Notes under the pieces: generated by a model
The model's input: the letters and a program-made list of their open reading frames with translations, nothing else
What the model was told of the DNA's origin: nothing
Database searches by the model: none
NCBI GenBank assembly: GCA_024710805.1
Contig: JANJUB010000144.1
Span: 1-33,489 of the forward strand
Origin: Fimbriimonadaceae bacterium
Lineage (GTDB): Bacteria; Armatimonadota; Fimbriimonadia; Fimbriimonadales; Fimbriimonadaceae
Direction of reading: 5' to 3'
Length of the DNA: 33,489 bases
Shown here: positions 7,607 through 15,561 of the stretch, one piece after another
Numbering within the stretch: the first letter of the stretch is position 1
How the letters are laid out: each line of letters starts with the position of its first letter
Translations under genes and position numbers: made by a program

Positions 7607-7951
7607 TTACGAGGCGATTTGGGAAACCGATGGCGATACGGGCGTCACGACGTACCGCTTGACCTCAAGCTCGCCCACCGCGAACTGCTTAGCGGACTCA
7701 CGGAACTGGGTCATATGGAACGTTTGGAAGTTGCGGGTCATGGTATCGACTCCGCTCCACTGCTCGAAGAAGACGATCAGGTAAGGGTCCGCGGCGTCGC
7801 TGCAGACACGAAACTCCAGGCACCCGGGCTCCGTCCGAGACGCCTCGGCGAGCGCTAAGGCTGCGGCCAGGGCCGCATCGCGCCGATCCGGACGCACCTG
7901 CAAGCGTCCCGTCACCATCAAGGTTGTTCCTTCCATTCCGCTACGCGCCAT
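7607..7951 (-). CDS. ABM-domain (YgiN-like) putative monooxygenase
   Basis: The protein has the small alpha/beta dimeric barrel of the antibiotic-biosynthesis-monooxygenase (ABM) family. It starts with VTGRLQVRPDRRDAALAAAL, then TEPGCLEFRVCSDAADPYLIVFFEQWS, and ends with a strand in YVVTPV. Members include quinol monooxygenases and proteins with no known reaction. Here only the fold can be claimed. At 114 residues it matches the family. The true start may be Met6 (7936) or Met12 (7918), since the family usually begins close to the first strand. It is a single gene, convergent with the permease. Confidence 0.82.
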   Translation of the reverse strand: MARSGMEGTTLMVTGRLQVRPDRRDAALAAALALAEASRTEPGCLEFRVCSDAADPYLIVFFEQWSGVDTMTRNFQTFHMTQFRESAKQFAVGELEVKRYVVTPVSPSVSQIAS

Positions 7952-8184
7952 TGCTCAAGTAACTATCGGTCGGGCCCGGCGATCGGCTCAGGGGAACTGG
8001 AGGCAATCTTGCTGCGAGTTAGGCATCAGTCGAAGTCCATGAGTTTCAGAGCTACATATGGTCGCGTTCCTTGTGGACGAGGGATGGTCTGGTGCCTTCG
8101 TTGAGATGCCGGGACGGCAACCGTTTTGCCGCGCAGCACAACTTGAGTCGGCATAGACCGAGCCCGCGCCTATAATGTCCTCAT
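7952..8184. other. Intergenic region without a recognised gene
   Basis: This 233-base stretch lies between the starts of two divergent genes. It holds the TATAAT of the downstream gene at its right end. A 32-codon open frame (8058-8156) is present, but it has no recognisable features. I see no tRNA, hairpin terminator or repeat in it. Confidence 0.5.
8171..8176 (+). promoter_or_regulatory. -10 element TATAAT, leaderless
   Basis: A perfect TATAAT ends eight bases before the ATG at 8185. There is no room for a Shine-Dalgarno site. No TTGACA-like -35 occurs 16-18 bases upstream. Confidence 0.65.
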
Positions 8185-8793
8185 ATGCGGACCGAGGGCA
8201 CGCTGATCAAGTGGGACGATGCCCGCGGATTCGGCTTCATCAAGCCCTATGATGGAGGCGAGGATGTCTTTGTGCACATCACGGCATTCCCGGTTGGAAC
8301 AGGCCGCCCGAGTCTCGGAGAGGAGGTCTCGTACGAGCTCGAAACAGGCGACAAAGGACCACGCGCCAACCACGTGATGTCGATGCGGACAGTACGAACT
8401 GTCGCGCAACTGCCTGAGGTCGAGTTGCCTGGCCCCTCCGCATCTCGCGCCGAGCTGTTCCTTATTCCGTGCTTTCTGATCGTCATGATCGTGCTCAGCA
8501 TCCAGTCAGTGCTTGCGCAAATGGCGCTCTTCGGATATGGGGTGGTCAGCCTGTGGACGTTCTTTCTCTTTGCGCACGACAAAGCAAGTGCTCGGAAAGG
8601 GAGATGGAGGGTCGAGGAGGCAATGTTGCTACTCTCCTCTTCGCTCGGTGGATGGCCGGGGGCCCTACTCGCCCAGCACGTCGTTCGCCATAAGACTAGC
8701 AAGCGCTCATTCCGGTCGATGTTCTGGGCCACAGTGACCATAAACCTGATTGCACTCGGAATGTTGCTTTGCTTAGAGTCCTGGCTTGACTAG
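8185..8793 (+). CDS. Cold-shock domain / DUF1294 membrane fusion protein
   Basis: The 202-residue protein has an N-terminal cold-shock (OB-fold) domain of about 65 residues with RNP1 (GFGFIK, 15-20) and RNP2 (VFVHI, 28-32), which bind single-stranded nucleic acid. The C-terminal half is a DUF1294 membrane domain, with hydrophobic segments at about 92-110, 112-130, 145-165 and 180-199, and the family motifs FFLFAHDKASARKGRWRV and GGWPGALLAQHVVRHKT. This CSD-DUF1294 pairing is a known architecture of unknown function. It would place an RNA-binding domain at the inner membrane. The ATG at 8185 is supported by the TATAAT directly upstream. No partner genes are nearby. Confidence 0.9.
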   Translation: MRTEGTLIKWDDARGFGFIKPYDGGEDVFVHITAFPVGTGRPSLGEEVSYELETGDKGPRANHVMSMRTVRTVAQLPEVELPGPSASRAELFLIPCFLIVMIVLSIQSVLAQMALFGYGVVSLWTFFLFAHDKASARKGRWRVEEAMLLLSSSLGGWPGALLAQHVVRHKTSKRSFRSMFWATVTINLIALGMLLCLESWLD

Positions 8794-8835
8794 GACGTTC
8801 CCATGTAGGTCCCTGAGCCGGACGAGGAGGAACGC

Positions 8836-9681
8836 CTACTCGTCGCCCGCGACGATGCGCTGGATGTCCGCCCAGGCGCTCTGCAGGTCCGAGGTGAGTG
8901 GGATCTGCGATCGTGCGATCGCAATCTGGTCGAGGTCGACGGGCGCCACCGCAAGATGGTCTTCGAGCAGTGGAGCCTGCACCAGCACCTGGCCGAAGGG
9001 ATCCACCACCGAGCTGCCGCCGACAAATCCCTTCCCCCCTTCGAATCCGCACAGCTGCGCATTCACACAGTAGACGCCGTGCTCGTCGCTCACCGAACGA
9101 AGCATGCGCCCATACCGCTCTAGGTTGCCCACCGATTCGCCTTGGAATCCCCGAGCCGGGGACGCGGACGGCACGAGCATCACCTGAGCCCCACGAACCG
9201 CGCACAGCGACGGCAAGATCGAGTGCCAAACGTCCTCGCAGATCAGCACGCCCATCCGTCCCAGGCGCGTGTTGAACACGCCCAGTTCGTGCCCACGCGC
9301 GACAAACCGCTCCTCGTCGAACACGCCGTAGGTCGGCAGGAAGAACTTGCGGTACACGTGCACCACGCGCGGCTCGTTGCCGAGCTCGATATACGCCGCC
9401 GAGTTGTAAAGGTTGTCTTCGAACCGCTCGTAGAACCCGATCAGCACGTCCATGCGGGGACTGCTCCGCCGCACAATCTGCCGCAAGAGTTCATCGGCGG
9501 TGAGCGCTGATTCGAGCACCCCGCCCTCCAAGAAGTAGCCGCTGGTGATCGTCTCAGGAAAGACCATCAGGTCGACGCCCTCTTGGGCGCCCTGCTCCAT
9601 AAACTCGGCGATCCGGTCGAGGTTCGACGGAACCTGGGCCTTGCGGGGGGTGAACTGAGCCGTGCCGACCGTGAAGGTCAT
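8836..9681 (-). CDS. Carbon-nitrogen hydrolase, nitrilase superfamily
   Basis: The 281-residue protein is a nitrilase-superfamily amidohydrolase. The catalytic triad is visible: Glu43 in VFPE, Lys112 in YRKFFLPTYG and Cys148 in LICEDVW. The CEDVW form and the GESVGNLERYGRMLRSVSDEHGVYCVNAQLCG region resemble the glutaminase-type branch related to the amide-hydrolysing domain of NAD synthetases. No synthetase domain follows, so the substrate is open (an amide or N-carbamoyl compound is likely). The ATG shares an ATGA overlap with the helicase gene upstream, which indicates translational coupling. A role in DNA repair is not obvious, so coupling may only mean shared expression. Confidence 0.9.
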   Translation of the reverse strand: MTFTVGTAQFTPRKAQVPSNLDRIAEFMEQGAQEGVDLMVFPETITSGYFLEGGVLESALTADELLRQIVRRSSPRMDVLIGFYERFEDNLYNSAAYIELGNEPRVVHVYRKFFLPTYGVFDEERFVARGHELGVFNTRLGRMGVLICEDVWHSILPSLCAVRGAQVMLVPSASPARGFQGESVGNLERYGRMLRSVSDEHGVYCVNAQLCGFEGGKGFVGGSSVVDPFGQVLVQAPLLEDHLAVAPVDLDQIAIARSQIPLTSDLQSAWADIQRIVAGDE

Positions 9682-12068
9682 GGTTCGAGTTTACCGACCC
9701 CGTACTCCCGGACAGTGAGACCCGCCGGACGGAAGTCGGTATCCACGCGCAGAATGTTGGCCAGCTTCCCTCCGATCGAGTTGTGAGATCGCTGTTCGTG
9801 GATCACCACGCAAAGCCGCTCGCGCGCTCGCGTCATCGCCACATACATGACCCGCCACTGCTCATCTCGCTCCCGCTCCGCCTCTTCGTGCAGCAGCCAC
9901 GCCGCCGTTAAACCGATCTGCTTCCGGAAGCACGTGGCGACCAGGCCCCGACGGGGATCGAGAGCGACTTCTTGCTCGCGCGGCTTATCCGGCTTGAGCG
10001 TCTCCGGTACGATGACCACGGGAAACTCCAAGCCCTTCGACTTGTGGATGGTCATGATCTTCACGACGTCGGCATCATCGTCCAGGGTCGAAGCCTGGCT
10101 CTCGCGGTGGGCCATCCGCTGGATATCTCGCACCGTCTCAGCAAACTCCCGAGCGCCGACTTCGGGCCGCTCGGCCGCCAGCATCAGCAGCTTCCGCACG
10201 TTGGCCAGGAGCTGCTCCTTGGCGTCGCGACGGGCGAGCGCCTCCAAGAACCCGGTGCGCGCAAAGAGCTCGCCGATGACCTCCCATGCGCTCAGGCGAT
10301 CCGCGTGGGTGCAAAGGTCGTCGAACCACCGCCGCAACCCCCACAGCTTCGCGATATCCTCGTCGGGCAGCCCGGACGCCGCCGGATGCGCGGTCACCTC
10401 CAAGACTTGCTCGTACACGCTCGGACCCGACTGGCGCCGCTTGGCTAAGATGACGAACGCATCGGCCGAGACATCGACGAACGGACTCCTCAGAACCGCG
10501 AGCGCGGTGTTATCGTCGTGGGGGTCGCACAGCCACCGCAACGCGTTTGCCACATCCCGGACCTCGAGCCGAGTGTAGTAGCGCTCATTCGAACCGATCA
10601 CCTGCGATTCGATACCCACGCGGCCAAGTGCCTTCTGCGTCGCGAGCGCCTGCTCGCCTGTCTTGACGAGCACGCACACGTCCCCCCGTCGGATCGGCTG
10701 ATTGTCCTTCCGAGTCGTCTGCTCGATCACGATCTTCGTCAACTCGGCCACGCGCTGGTGGTCGGGTTGTCGCATCGGCCACACCTCCACGCCTTCGCAG
10801 GCCGTATCCGGAAAGTGGAGCGTCAAGACGTTGTCCGACTGGGTGGTCTCCGGGGTCGACGCGGTCATCGGCACGTAGTCGCTCAGCCACTGCTGCGAAA
10901 ACACCTTGTCAACGAAGTTGAGGATTCCCGTGGTTGATCGGTAGTTGCGTGTGAGGGTCAGGCTCGTATGCTCGCCGCTGTCCTTCCGGTCCACGAACAG
11001 CTGCCGATCGGCAAGCCGAAAGCCGTAAATCGACTGTTGGGCGTCCCCGACCATCAGCTCCGTCTCGATGCCGAGCCCGGTCAGCAACCGGTATTGGACT
11101 GGGTTGAGGTCCTGCGCTTCGTCCACAAACACCACGCGGTACTGATCGCGCATCCGCGCCCGGACCGACGCGTTCTTCTCAACCAAATCGACCGCCAGCT
11201 GCTCCAACAGCGTGAAATCCAGTTCGCCTCGCCGCCGCATCTCCGATTCCAGCCGCCGCCACACCGCGACCACCAGCCGCACAAACGCCGAGGTCTGCCA
11301 GGCCGCATCCGTGTCCTCTTGCCCTTTCTTGAGCCACGCTGGCTTCTTGATCTTGAGCTGACTGAATAGCCCGAACAGTTGCTCCTCGAGCGGCTGCTCG
11401 GGATCGATCTCGGCAACGATGCGGGCGTCGAGAGTCTCAACCAGGGCCCGATTCCAAGTCTCGCGCGTTGCCTCTGGCGTGGCGTATCGCCGCTCGAGTT
11501 CTGCGGCGGTAATGCCGGTCCCTCGCAGGTTGCTGAGCGCCCGTTCGATGGCTCGTTGCAGCGCGGCTTGCGGCCCGGATGTGCCGTACACCTGGTTTCC
11601 CGCAAGCATCTCCAGGAGCGCGGCGATCTCGGGCTCATCGTCATAGGAATCGGCGAGCACCTCGAGCACAATGTCCCGCTTCAGCCGGGCGCTGTCGGCG
11701 TCGGCCATGATGCCGCAGTCGGGGTCGAGACCCGCCGCCAACGAGTTCTCCTTCAGCACCCGCTGGCAAAAGGAGTGGATGGTCTGGATGGGGCCCGTCT
11801 CAGCGATCTGGGCGTCGTGCTCCAGCCCCGCGTCATGCAATCGCGTGACGATGCGGCTCTTCATCTCCGCCGCGGCCTTGCGCGTGAAAGTGATCGTCAA
11901 GATGTGATCAGGCCGCAGGGCATCCGCGTGCGGGCGTTCCTGGAGAAGCCGCAAGTAGCGCTCGACGAGCACGTACGTCTTCCCTGCTCCCGCCGCCGCC
12001 GACACGACGATACGGCTGGCGTCCGATCCGATGACGAGTTCCTGTTCGCCGGAGGGCTCAAGCCTCAT
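9678..12068 (-). CDS. AddA-like UvrD-family helicase without nuclease domain
   Basis: This is a superfamily 1A helicase of the UvrD/AddA type, which unwinds DNA from ends during break repair. All motifs are present: Walker A SAAAGAGKT (23-31), TITFTRKAAAEM (Ia), QTIHSFC, VVFVDEAQDLNP (II), VGDAQQSIYGFR (III), LTRNYRS (IV), KIMTIHKSKGLEFPVV (V) and MYVAMTRARERL (VI). The protein stops about 40 residues after motif VI at 796 residues, whereas classical AddA has about 1,200 and a C-terminal RecB-type nuclease. The start is the ATG at 12068; the frame stays open to 12191, but that part lies in the upstream gene. It overlaps the AddB-like gene by 11 bases and the nitrilase gene by 4. Confidence 0.92.
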   Translation of the reverse strand: MRLEPSGEQELVIGSDASRIVVSAAAGAGKTYVLVERYLRLLQERPHADALRPDHILTITFTRKAAAEMKSRIVTRLHDAGLEHDAQIAETGPIQTIHSFCQRVLKENSLAAGLDPDCGIMADADSARLKRDIVLEVLADSYDDEPEIAALLEMLAGNQVYGTSGPQAALQRAIERALSNLRGTGITAAELERRYATPEATRETWNRALVETLDARIVAEIDPEQPLEEQLFGLFSQLKIKKPAWLKKGQEDTDAAWQTSAFVRLVVAVWRRLESEMRRRGELDFTLLEQLAVDLVEKNASVRARMRDQYRVVFVDEAQDLNPVQYRLLTGLGIETELMVGDAQQSIYGFRLADRQLFVDRKDSGEHTSLTLTRNYRSTTGILNFVDKVFSQQWLSDYVPMTASTPETTQSDNVLTLHFPDTACEGVEVWPMRQPDHQRVAELTKIVIEQTTRKDNQPIRRGDVCVLVKTGEQALATQKALGRVGIESQVIGSNERYYTRLEVRDVANALRWLCDPHDDNTALAVLRSPFVDVSADAFVILAKRRQSGPSVYEQVLEVTAHPAASGLPDEDIAKLWGLRRWFDDLCTHADRLSAWEVIGELFARTGFLEALARRDAKEQLLANVRKLLMLAAERPEVGAREFAETVRDIQRMAHRESQASTLDDDADVVKIMTIHKSKGLEFPVVIVPETLKPDKPREQEVALDPRRGLVATCFRKQIGLTAAWLLHEEAERERDEQWRVMYVAMTRARERLCVVIHEQRSHNSIGGKLANILRVDTDFRPAGLTVREYGVGKLEP

Positions 12069-14949
12069 CGCCACCTCCGAAGTCGAACGGATCATCGATA
12101 TCGCTGAACTCGCGTGAGCGGCGGCAGAGTTCGCCGAACTCGCACGTCCGGCACGGATCGCCGGGCGTTGGGTTGATCCGCCCTTGCGCAACCCGTTGAG
12201 TCGCTTGCTCGAGCTGCTGGATCACATTGCGCCGCACCTCGATCTGCTCGGCGGGCTCGACTCGTGAACTCACGAGCGTCCCGAAGTTCGGCGCGAAGTG
12301 GCCGTCGCCCTCGCGGAAGATCATGCGCCGCCGTCCGGTCGCCGCGCAGTCGATCTCAAGCGCGGCGTTGGCCCGAGCGGGCCGAATCGCGAGCATCGCC
12401 AACCCAAGTTCGAGTTGGTCTTCGGGGGCCATCTCGCTGAAGACACCATGGTCGGATTTGCGGGTGACCGGATCGGTCTGCCGAAACACGTGGAGCACTC
12501 GATAGCCCTGCTGAACCGTCATCGCCGGGTACTCGCCCCGGAACCGGATCGTCCGGCCATCCTCGAACTTGATGGACGAGCGCAAGTGCTCATCGTCGAA
12601 ACCCACGCCGTGGCCGACGACCTCATCCCGCGGCCACCGCTCCCTTGCCTCGAACTCGCGCTCGACCCATTCGCGGATCAGCCGCTTGCCTCCCGCCCGC
12701 ATCAGCGCGAGGTCCGCCGCCGTGCTGTCGCTGTACAGGTCGGTCAGCATCGTGTCGAGTTCTTCAAGCAGCCTGTTCGAGGCCGACTCGCGGTCCGGCT
12801 GGCTCGCGAGCGCCGCCACCTGGGGCAGGTTCAGCAGCCGATTCCAGCGCGTCGTCATTCGGGGCGCATTCACTCGCAAACGCGACGATGCCGCATAGCG
12901 GAAAGGGCACTGGAGGACGTACACCAACTCCCGCATCGAGAACGGCTCTTCGAGGTCTCGCTGGATCGCAAGCTTCGCCTCCTCGGAAGCGAGATCGAGG
13001 GGCGTCGGTTTGGACCTCGGCCCCGACAGGGCCTCGGCAAGCTGCACATCATTCGGTAGGGTTGGCGACTCGGGCACAAACTGCTGCCGCGAGTAGGTCT
13101 GCTCGGTAACCGCCATCAGCCGTTGCACCTCCTGCAGATAGTAGGCGGGGACATTGTCGCGCTCCTCGCCGGTCTGGGGATAGCTCAGCAAGAGCCGGCG
13201 GCGCGGCGCGCAGGCCACGCGGTAGAACTCGTCGCGCTCTTCCCTCGCTTGCCGATGGCTGTCGGGGAGCGTAACTCCGAAGTGACCGCTCATCCATTGC
13301 AGGTCGGCGTCAAACAAGATCGGGTTCTCAGAGCGCCGCCGCGGGAAAACCCCTTCGAGCATCCCCAGCACCCAAACGACCTCCACGTCGCCCAGCGACT
13401 CCGCGGCGCTGACCACCGCCACGCCATCCGGGTCGTGCGGCAGCGAGACCTCGGTTGCCTCCCACAGCCGAAGCGCGTCGTGAACAAAGCGTTCAAAGGT
13501 CCTAGCCCGTCCGCCTCGGAGGCGTTCGACCGTCGCCGCATCCGCCAGGGCACGCTGCATCGCATTCTGCGCGTAACCATCGCGCTCTTGAGTCGGGGTC
13601 TTCGCCTCGAGCGCCGCCGCGAGCCAAGCCTGATCCCCCAAATCGCGAATCCGCTCGGCCCATTCGTCGAGCGGCTTGGCGCCGGTTCGAGACTCGGTCC
13701 GCCACTCCAAGACCGGCAACAGCCACAGCGCGATCTCGGCCGAACTCTCCGTGCGAATCGCATCTTCAAGAGCCTGCCACTCGTCGGAGCGCACCCGATG
13801 CGCCTCCCGGATCACCGACTCGATTTCTCCCACCACGCGCCGTGGCATCCGCAGGTAGCTGCTCGTCAGCAGCGGCAGCAACCCTCTCACATCGCGGGCG
13901 GCGAGGGCACGCAACAGATCCACAAAGAAGCGCACGAAGCCATTCGACAGCAGCGGCACCGATCGGCCGCACCGCAACGGCAGGCCCAGCCGCTTGGCCG
14001 CCGCTTCGATTAGTGGCGCATAGTCGGGCAGACTCCGGGTCAAGATCGCGATCTTTGAGGCGGGAGTGCCTCGGTTCACTTCGTCGAGCAGGGCCCGGAT
14101 CGCCCACTCGACCTCCGCCAACTGATCGGGCGCAACCGTAACTTGAACATCGAGGTCGGGCGTACTCCCCGCAAACTCGCTCTCGGCAAACAGTTGGGCG
14201 GTCAGGCGGTTGGCTCTCGGCAGACTGGCAGGCTCCGACCCCAAGCGCAGCAACGCATTCTGCGCCCCTTCAAAGAGCGTCTGGTTCGTTGGGTGGGATT
14301 CAACCAGGATCGTCACCCGGACTCCCTGATCCGCCGCCCACTTCAGCCAATCGAGGGCGAGAGGCGCATCGTCGGATCCGGCCCACACGAGCACGTCCAG
14401 ATCGAGTTCACCCTCTCCCTCGATCTCAAAACACGCCTCCATCCGCTCGCGGTTGAACCGCTTGCCAAGCATGGACATCGAGTGCGCGACCGCAGCTTGA
14501 AGCTGAGCGAGGTCGCGAAGCTTGGGAGCAAGTTCCTCTGGCGCGTGGGGCACCGCACCGCGCAGTTCGGCGGCCTCGAGTCCGTACGCCCTCAGGTCGT
14601 CGAGCAGTCGCCCCGCATACCTCTGGAATCCCGGCGTAAACGCAGTTGCCGCGAACGGGGAGTCTTCAGGCAGGTCCTCGCACGCTTGCGCCAGAGCCGC
14701 GCGCAGATGGCCCTGATTCGGCAGACCAATCGGGTGCCCACCCAGATGCGAGAGGCAATGACCCACAAACTGGCCAAACTCGACCACTTCCAGCGACGGA
14801 TCATCGTTGTCGAGTTCGCGGAGCGCACTGACTCTCGATCCCGAGAACGCAGTCAGATAGAGCTGATCCCCATGGCGCAGCTTGCCCAAGACCACGCGCA
14901 CGGCATCGAGGCCGGGGGTCGCGAGGATCACCTGAAGCCGCGATGCCAT
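12058..14949 (-). CDS. AddB-like protein with Fe-S cysteines and degenerate nuclease site
   Basis: The 963-residue protein has the layout of AddB: an inactive helicase-like body and a C-terminal RecB-family (PD-(D/E)XK) domain. The four cluster cysteines are kept: CPFRYA, and CRTCEFGELC at 933-942 in the exact C-x2-C-x5-C spacing. The nuclease catalytic motifs are not. Where AddB has GRIDRID this protein has GEYPAM (805-810), the DYK motif reads HVF (820-822), and the QLxxY motif reads QLELG. The N-terminus (ATPGLDAV) also lacks the Walker A motif that many AddB proteins have. It is likely a structural partner of the AddA-like helicase next to it. The ATG at 14949 has a TACACT seven bases upstream. 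Confidence 0.85.
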   Translation of the reverse strand: MASRLQVILATPGLDAVRVVLGKLRHGDQLYLTAFSGSRVSALRELDNDDPSLEVVEFGQFVGHCLSHLGGHPIGLPNQGHLRAALAQACEDLPEDSPFAATAFTPGFQRYAGRLLDDLRAYGLEAAELRGAVPHAPEELAPKLRDLAQLQAAVAHSMSMLGKRFNRERMEACFEIEGEGELDLDVLVWAGSDDAPLALDWLKWAADQGVRVTILVESHPTNQTLFEGAQNALLRLGSEPASLPRANRLTAQLFAESEFAGSTPDLDVQVTVAPDQLAEVEWAIRALLDEVNRGTPASKIAILTRSLPDYAPLIEAAAKRLGLPLRCGRSVPLLSNGFVRFFVDLLRALAARDVRGLLPLLTSSYLRMPRRVVGEIESVIREAHRVRSDEWQALEDAIRTESSAEIALWLLPVLEWRTESRTGAKPLDEWAERIRDLGDQAWLAAALEAKTPTQERDGYAQNAMQRALADAATVERLRGGRARTFERFVHDALRLWEATEVSLPHDPDGVAVVSAAESLGDVEVVWVLGMLEGVFPRRRSENPILFDADLQWMSGHFGVTLPDSHRQAREERDEFYRVACAPRRRLLLSYPQTGEERDNVPAYYLQEVQRLMAVTEQTYSRQQFVPESPTLPNDVQLAEALSGPRSKPTPLDLASEEAKLAIQRDLEEPFSMRELVYVLQCPFRYAASSRLRVNAPRMTTRWNRLLNLPQVAALASQPDRESASNRLLEELDTMLTDLYSDSTAADLALMRAGGKRLIREWVEREFEARERWPRDEVVGHGVGFDDEHLRSSIKFEDGRTIRFRGEYPAMTVQQGYRVLHVFRQTDPVTRKSDHGVFSEMAPEDQLELGLAMLAIRPARANAALEIDCAATGRRRMIFREGDGHFAPNFGTLVSSRVEPAEQIEVRRNVIQQLEQATQRVAQGRINPTPGDPCRTCEFGELCRRSREFSDIDDPFDFGGGDEA

Positions 14950-14956
14950 GGCATGC

Positions 14957-14962
14957 AGTGTA
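14957..14962 (-). promoter_or_regulatory. -10 element for the addB-like gene (TACACT), leaderless
   Basis: TACACT on the minus strand ends seven bases before the ATG at 14949. It overlaps by two bases the opposing -10 of the plus-strand gene at 14974. Confidence 0.5.
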
Positions 14963-14966
14963 TCAT
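14961..14966 (+). promoter_or_regulatory. -10 element for the membrane protein gene at 14974 (TATCAT), leaderless
   Basis: TATCAT ends seven bases before the GTG at 14974 (CGGAAAC between). The first two bases are shared with the minus-strand TACACT, so the two promoters are back to back on one melted region. Confidence 0.5.
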
Positions 14967-14973
14967 CGGAAAC

Positions 14974-15561
14974 GTGGCGTCCACCCCTCCCCCGTCAGGC
15001 CCGCCGGTGTGGACAGTGCGGCGACGCGTGATCGGCAACCTGCTGCCGATGCTCATTGCCGCTCCCTTTGGCGTGATCGGACTCATCGCGATGTACCGAA
15101 GCGGTGAGGTGCTCGGTCCGGGTTTGGCCGTCTTCGCCATCAGCCCGGTTGCGCTCTGGCTCGCGGTGAACTGGCTCGGACTGTTCGAAAACGTGGCGAT
15201 GAAGCGCACCCTTGAGCGGCGAACGGAAGGTCTGCCAGACACCCGGTGGTTCGTAGGAGCCGCGACTCCGACCTTTGTAGGCTGGATCGATCCCCACGAA
15301 GACGTTGGGTTTCTCTGGATGGATGCAAGGAGAATCGGCTTTACGGGAGAGCGATTCCGAATCGAGATCCCGAGGGGTGCGATCACCGCGATCCGCTTTC
15401 GCCCCAACATCCACACGATGATCGGCCTCGGCCGCTGGGTGGTGATCGAGGCCATTATCGATGGGCGTCCTGCTCAGCTGCGCATCGAGCCACGGGAAGC
15501 CCGGACGCTGTGGGGTAACCGCCGCCTCAGCCGCGTTATTCGCGATCGACTGCGCAGCTAG
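14974..15561 (+). CDS. Two-helix membrane protein with PH/GRAM-like domain
   Basis: The frame is open far to the left, but the upstream part is antisense to the AddB-like gene. I chose the GTG at 14974, which follows a TATCAT at seven bases and gives 195 residues. The protein has two membrane helices (about 20-40 and 46-67), then a soluble beta-rich domain with DARRIGFTGERFRIEIPRGAITAIRF and WVVIEAIIDG, the pattern of PH/GRAM-like domains. The function is unknown. It ends in a 4-base CTAG overlap with the convergent gene at 15558. Its layout is like those of the proteins at 6186 and 15558. Confidence 0.75.
   Translation: MASTPPPSGPPVWTVRRRVIGNLLPMLIAAPFGVIGLIAMYRSGEVLGPGLAVFAISPVALWLAVNWLGLFENVAMKRTLERRTEGLPDTRWFVGAATPTFVGWIDPHEDVGFLWMDARRIGFTGERFRIEIPRGAITAIRFRPNIHTMIGLGRWVVIEAIIDGRPAQLRIEPREARTLWGNRRLSRVIRDRLRS

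Noticed and set aside
8058-8156. A 32-codon open frame in the 7952-8184 gap, loosely like a HicB fragment
   Set aside because: Too short, no family motif, no Shine-Dalgarno site or -10 at the right distance, and no HicA partner nearby.
9688-9693. TAAACT six bases before the nitrilase ATG as a leaderless promoter
   Set aside because: It lies within the last codons of the helicase gene, and the ATGA overlap already explains translation; kept only as a possibility in the finding on this pair.
12069-12191. N-terminal extension of the AddA-like frame by 41 residues
   Set aside because: It lies inside the AddB-like gene in another frame and has no helicase-like sequence; Walker A is at the expected distance from the ATG at 12068.
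14143-14973. Long plus-strand open frame upstream of the 14974 gene
   Set aside because: It is antisense to the AddB-like gene, Arg/Pro-rich as GC-rich shadow frames are, and has no domain.
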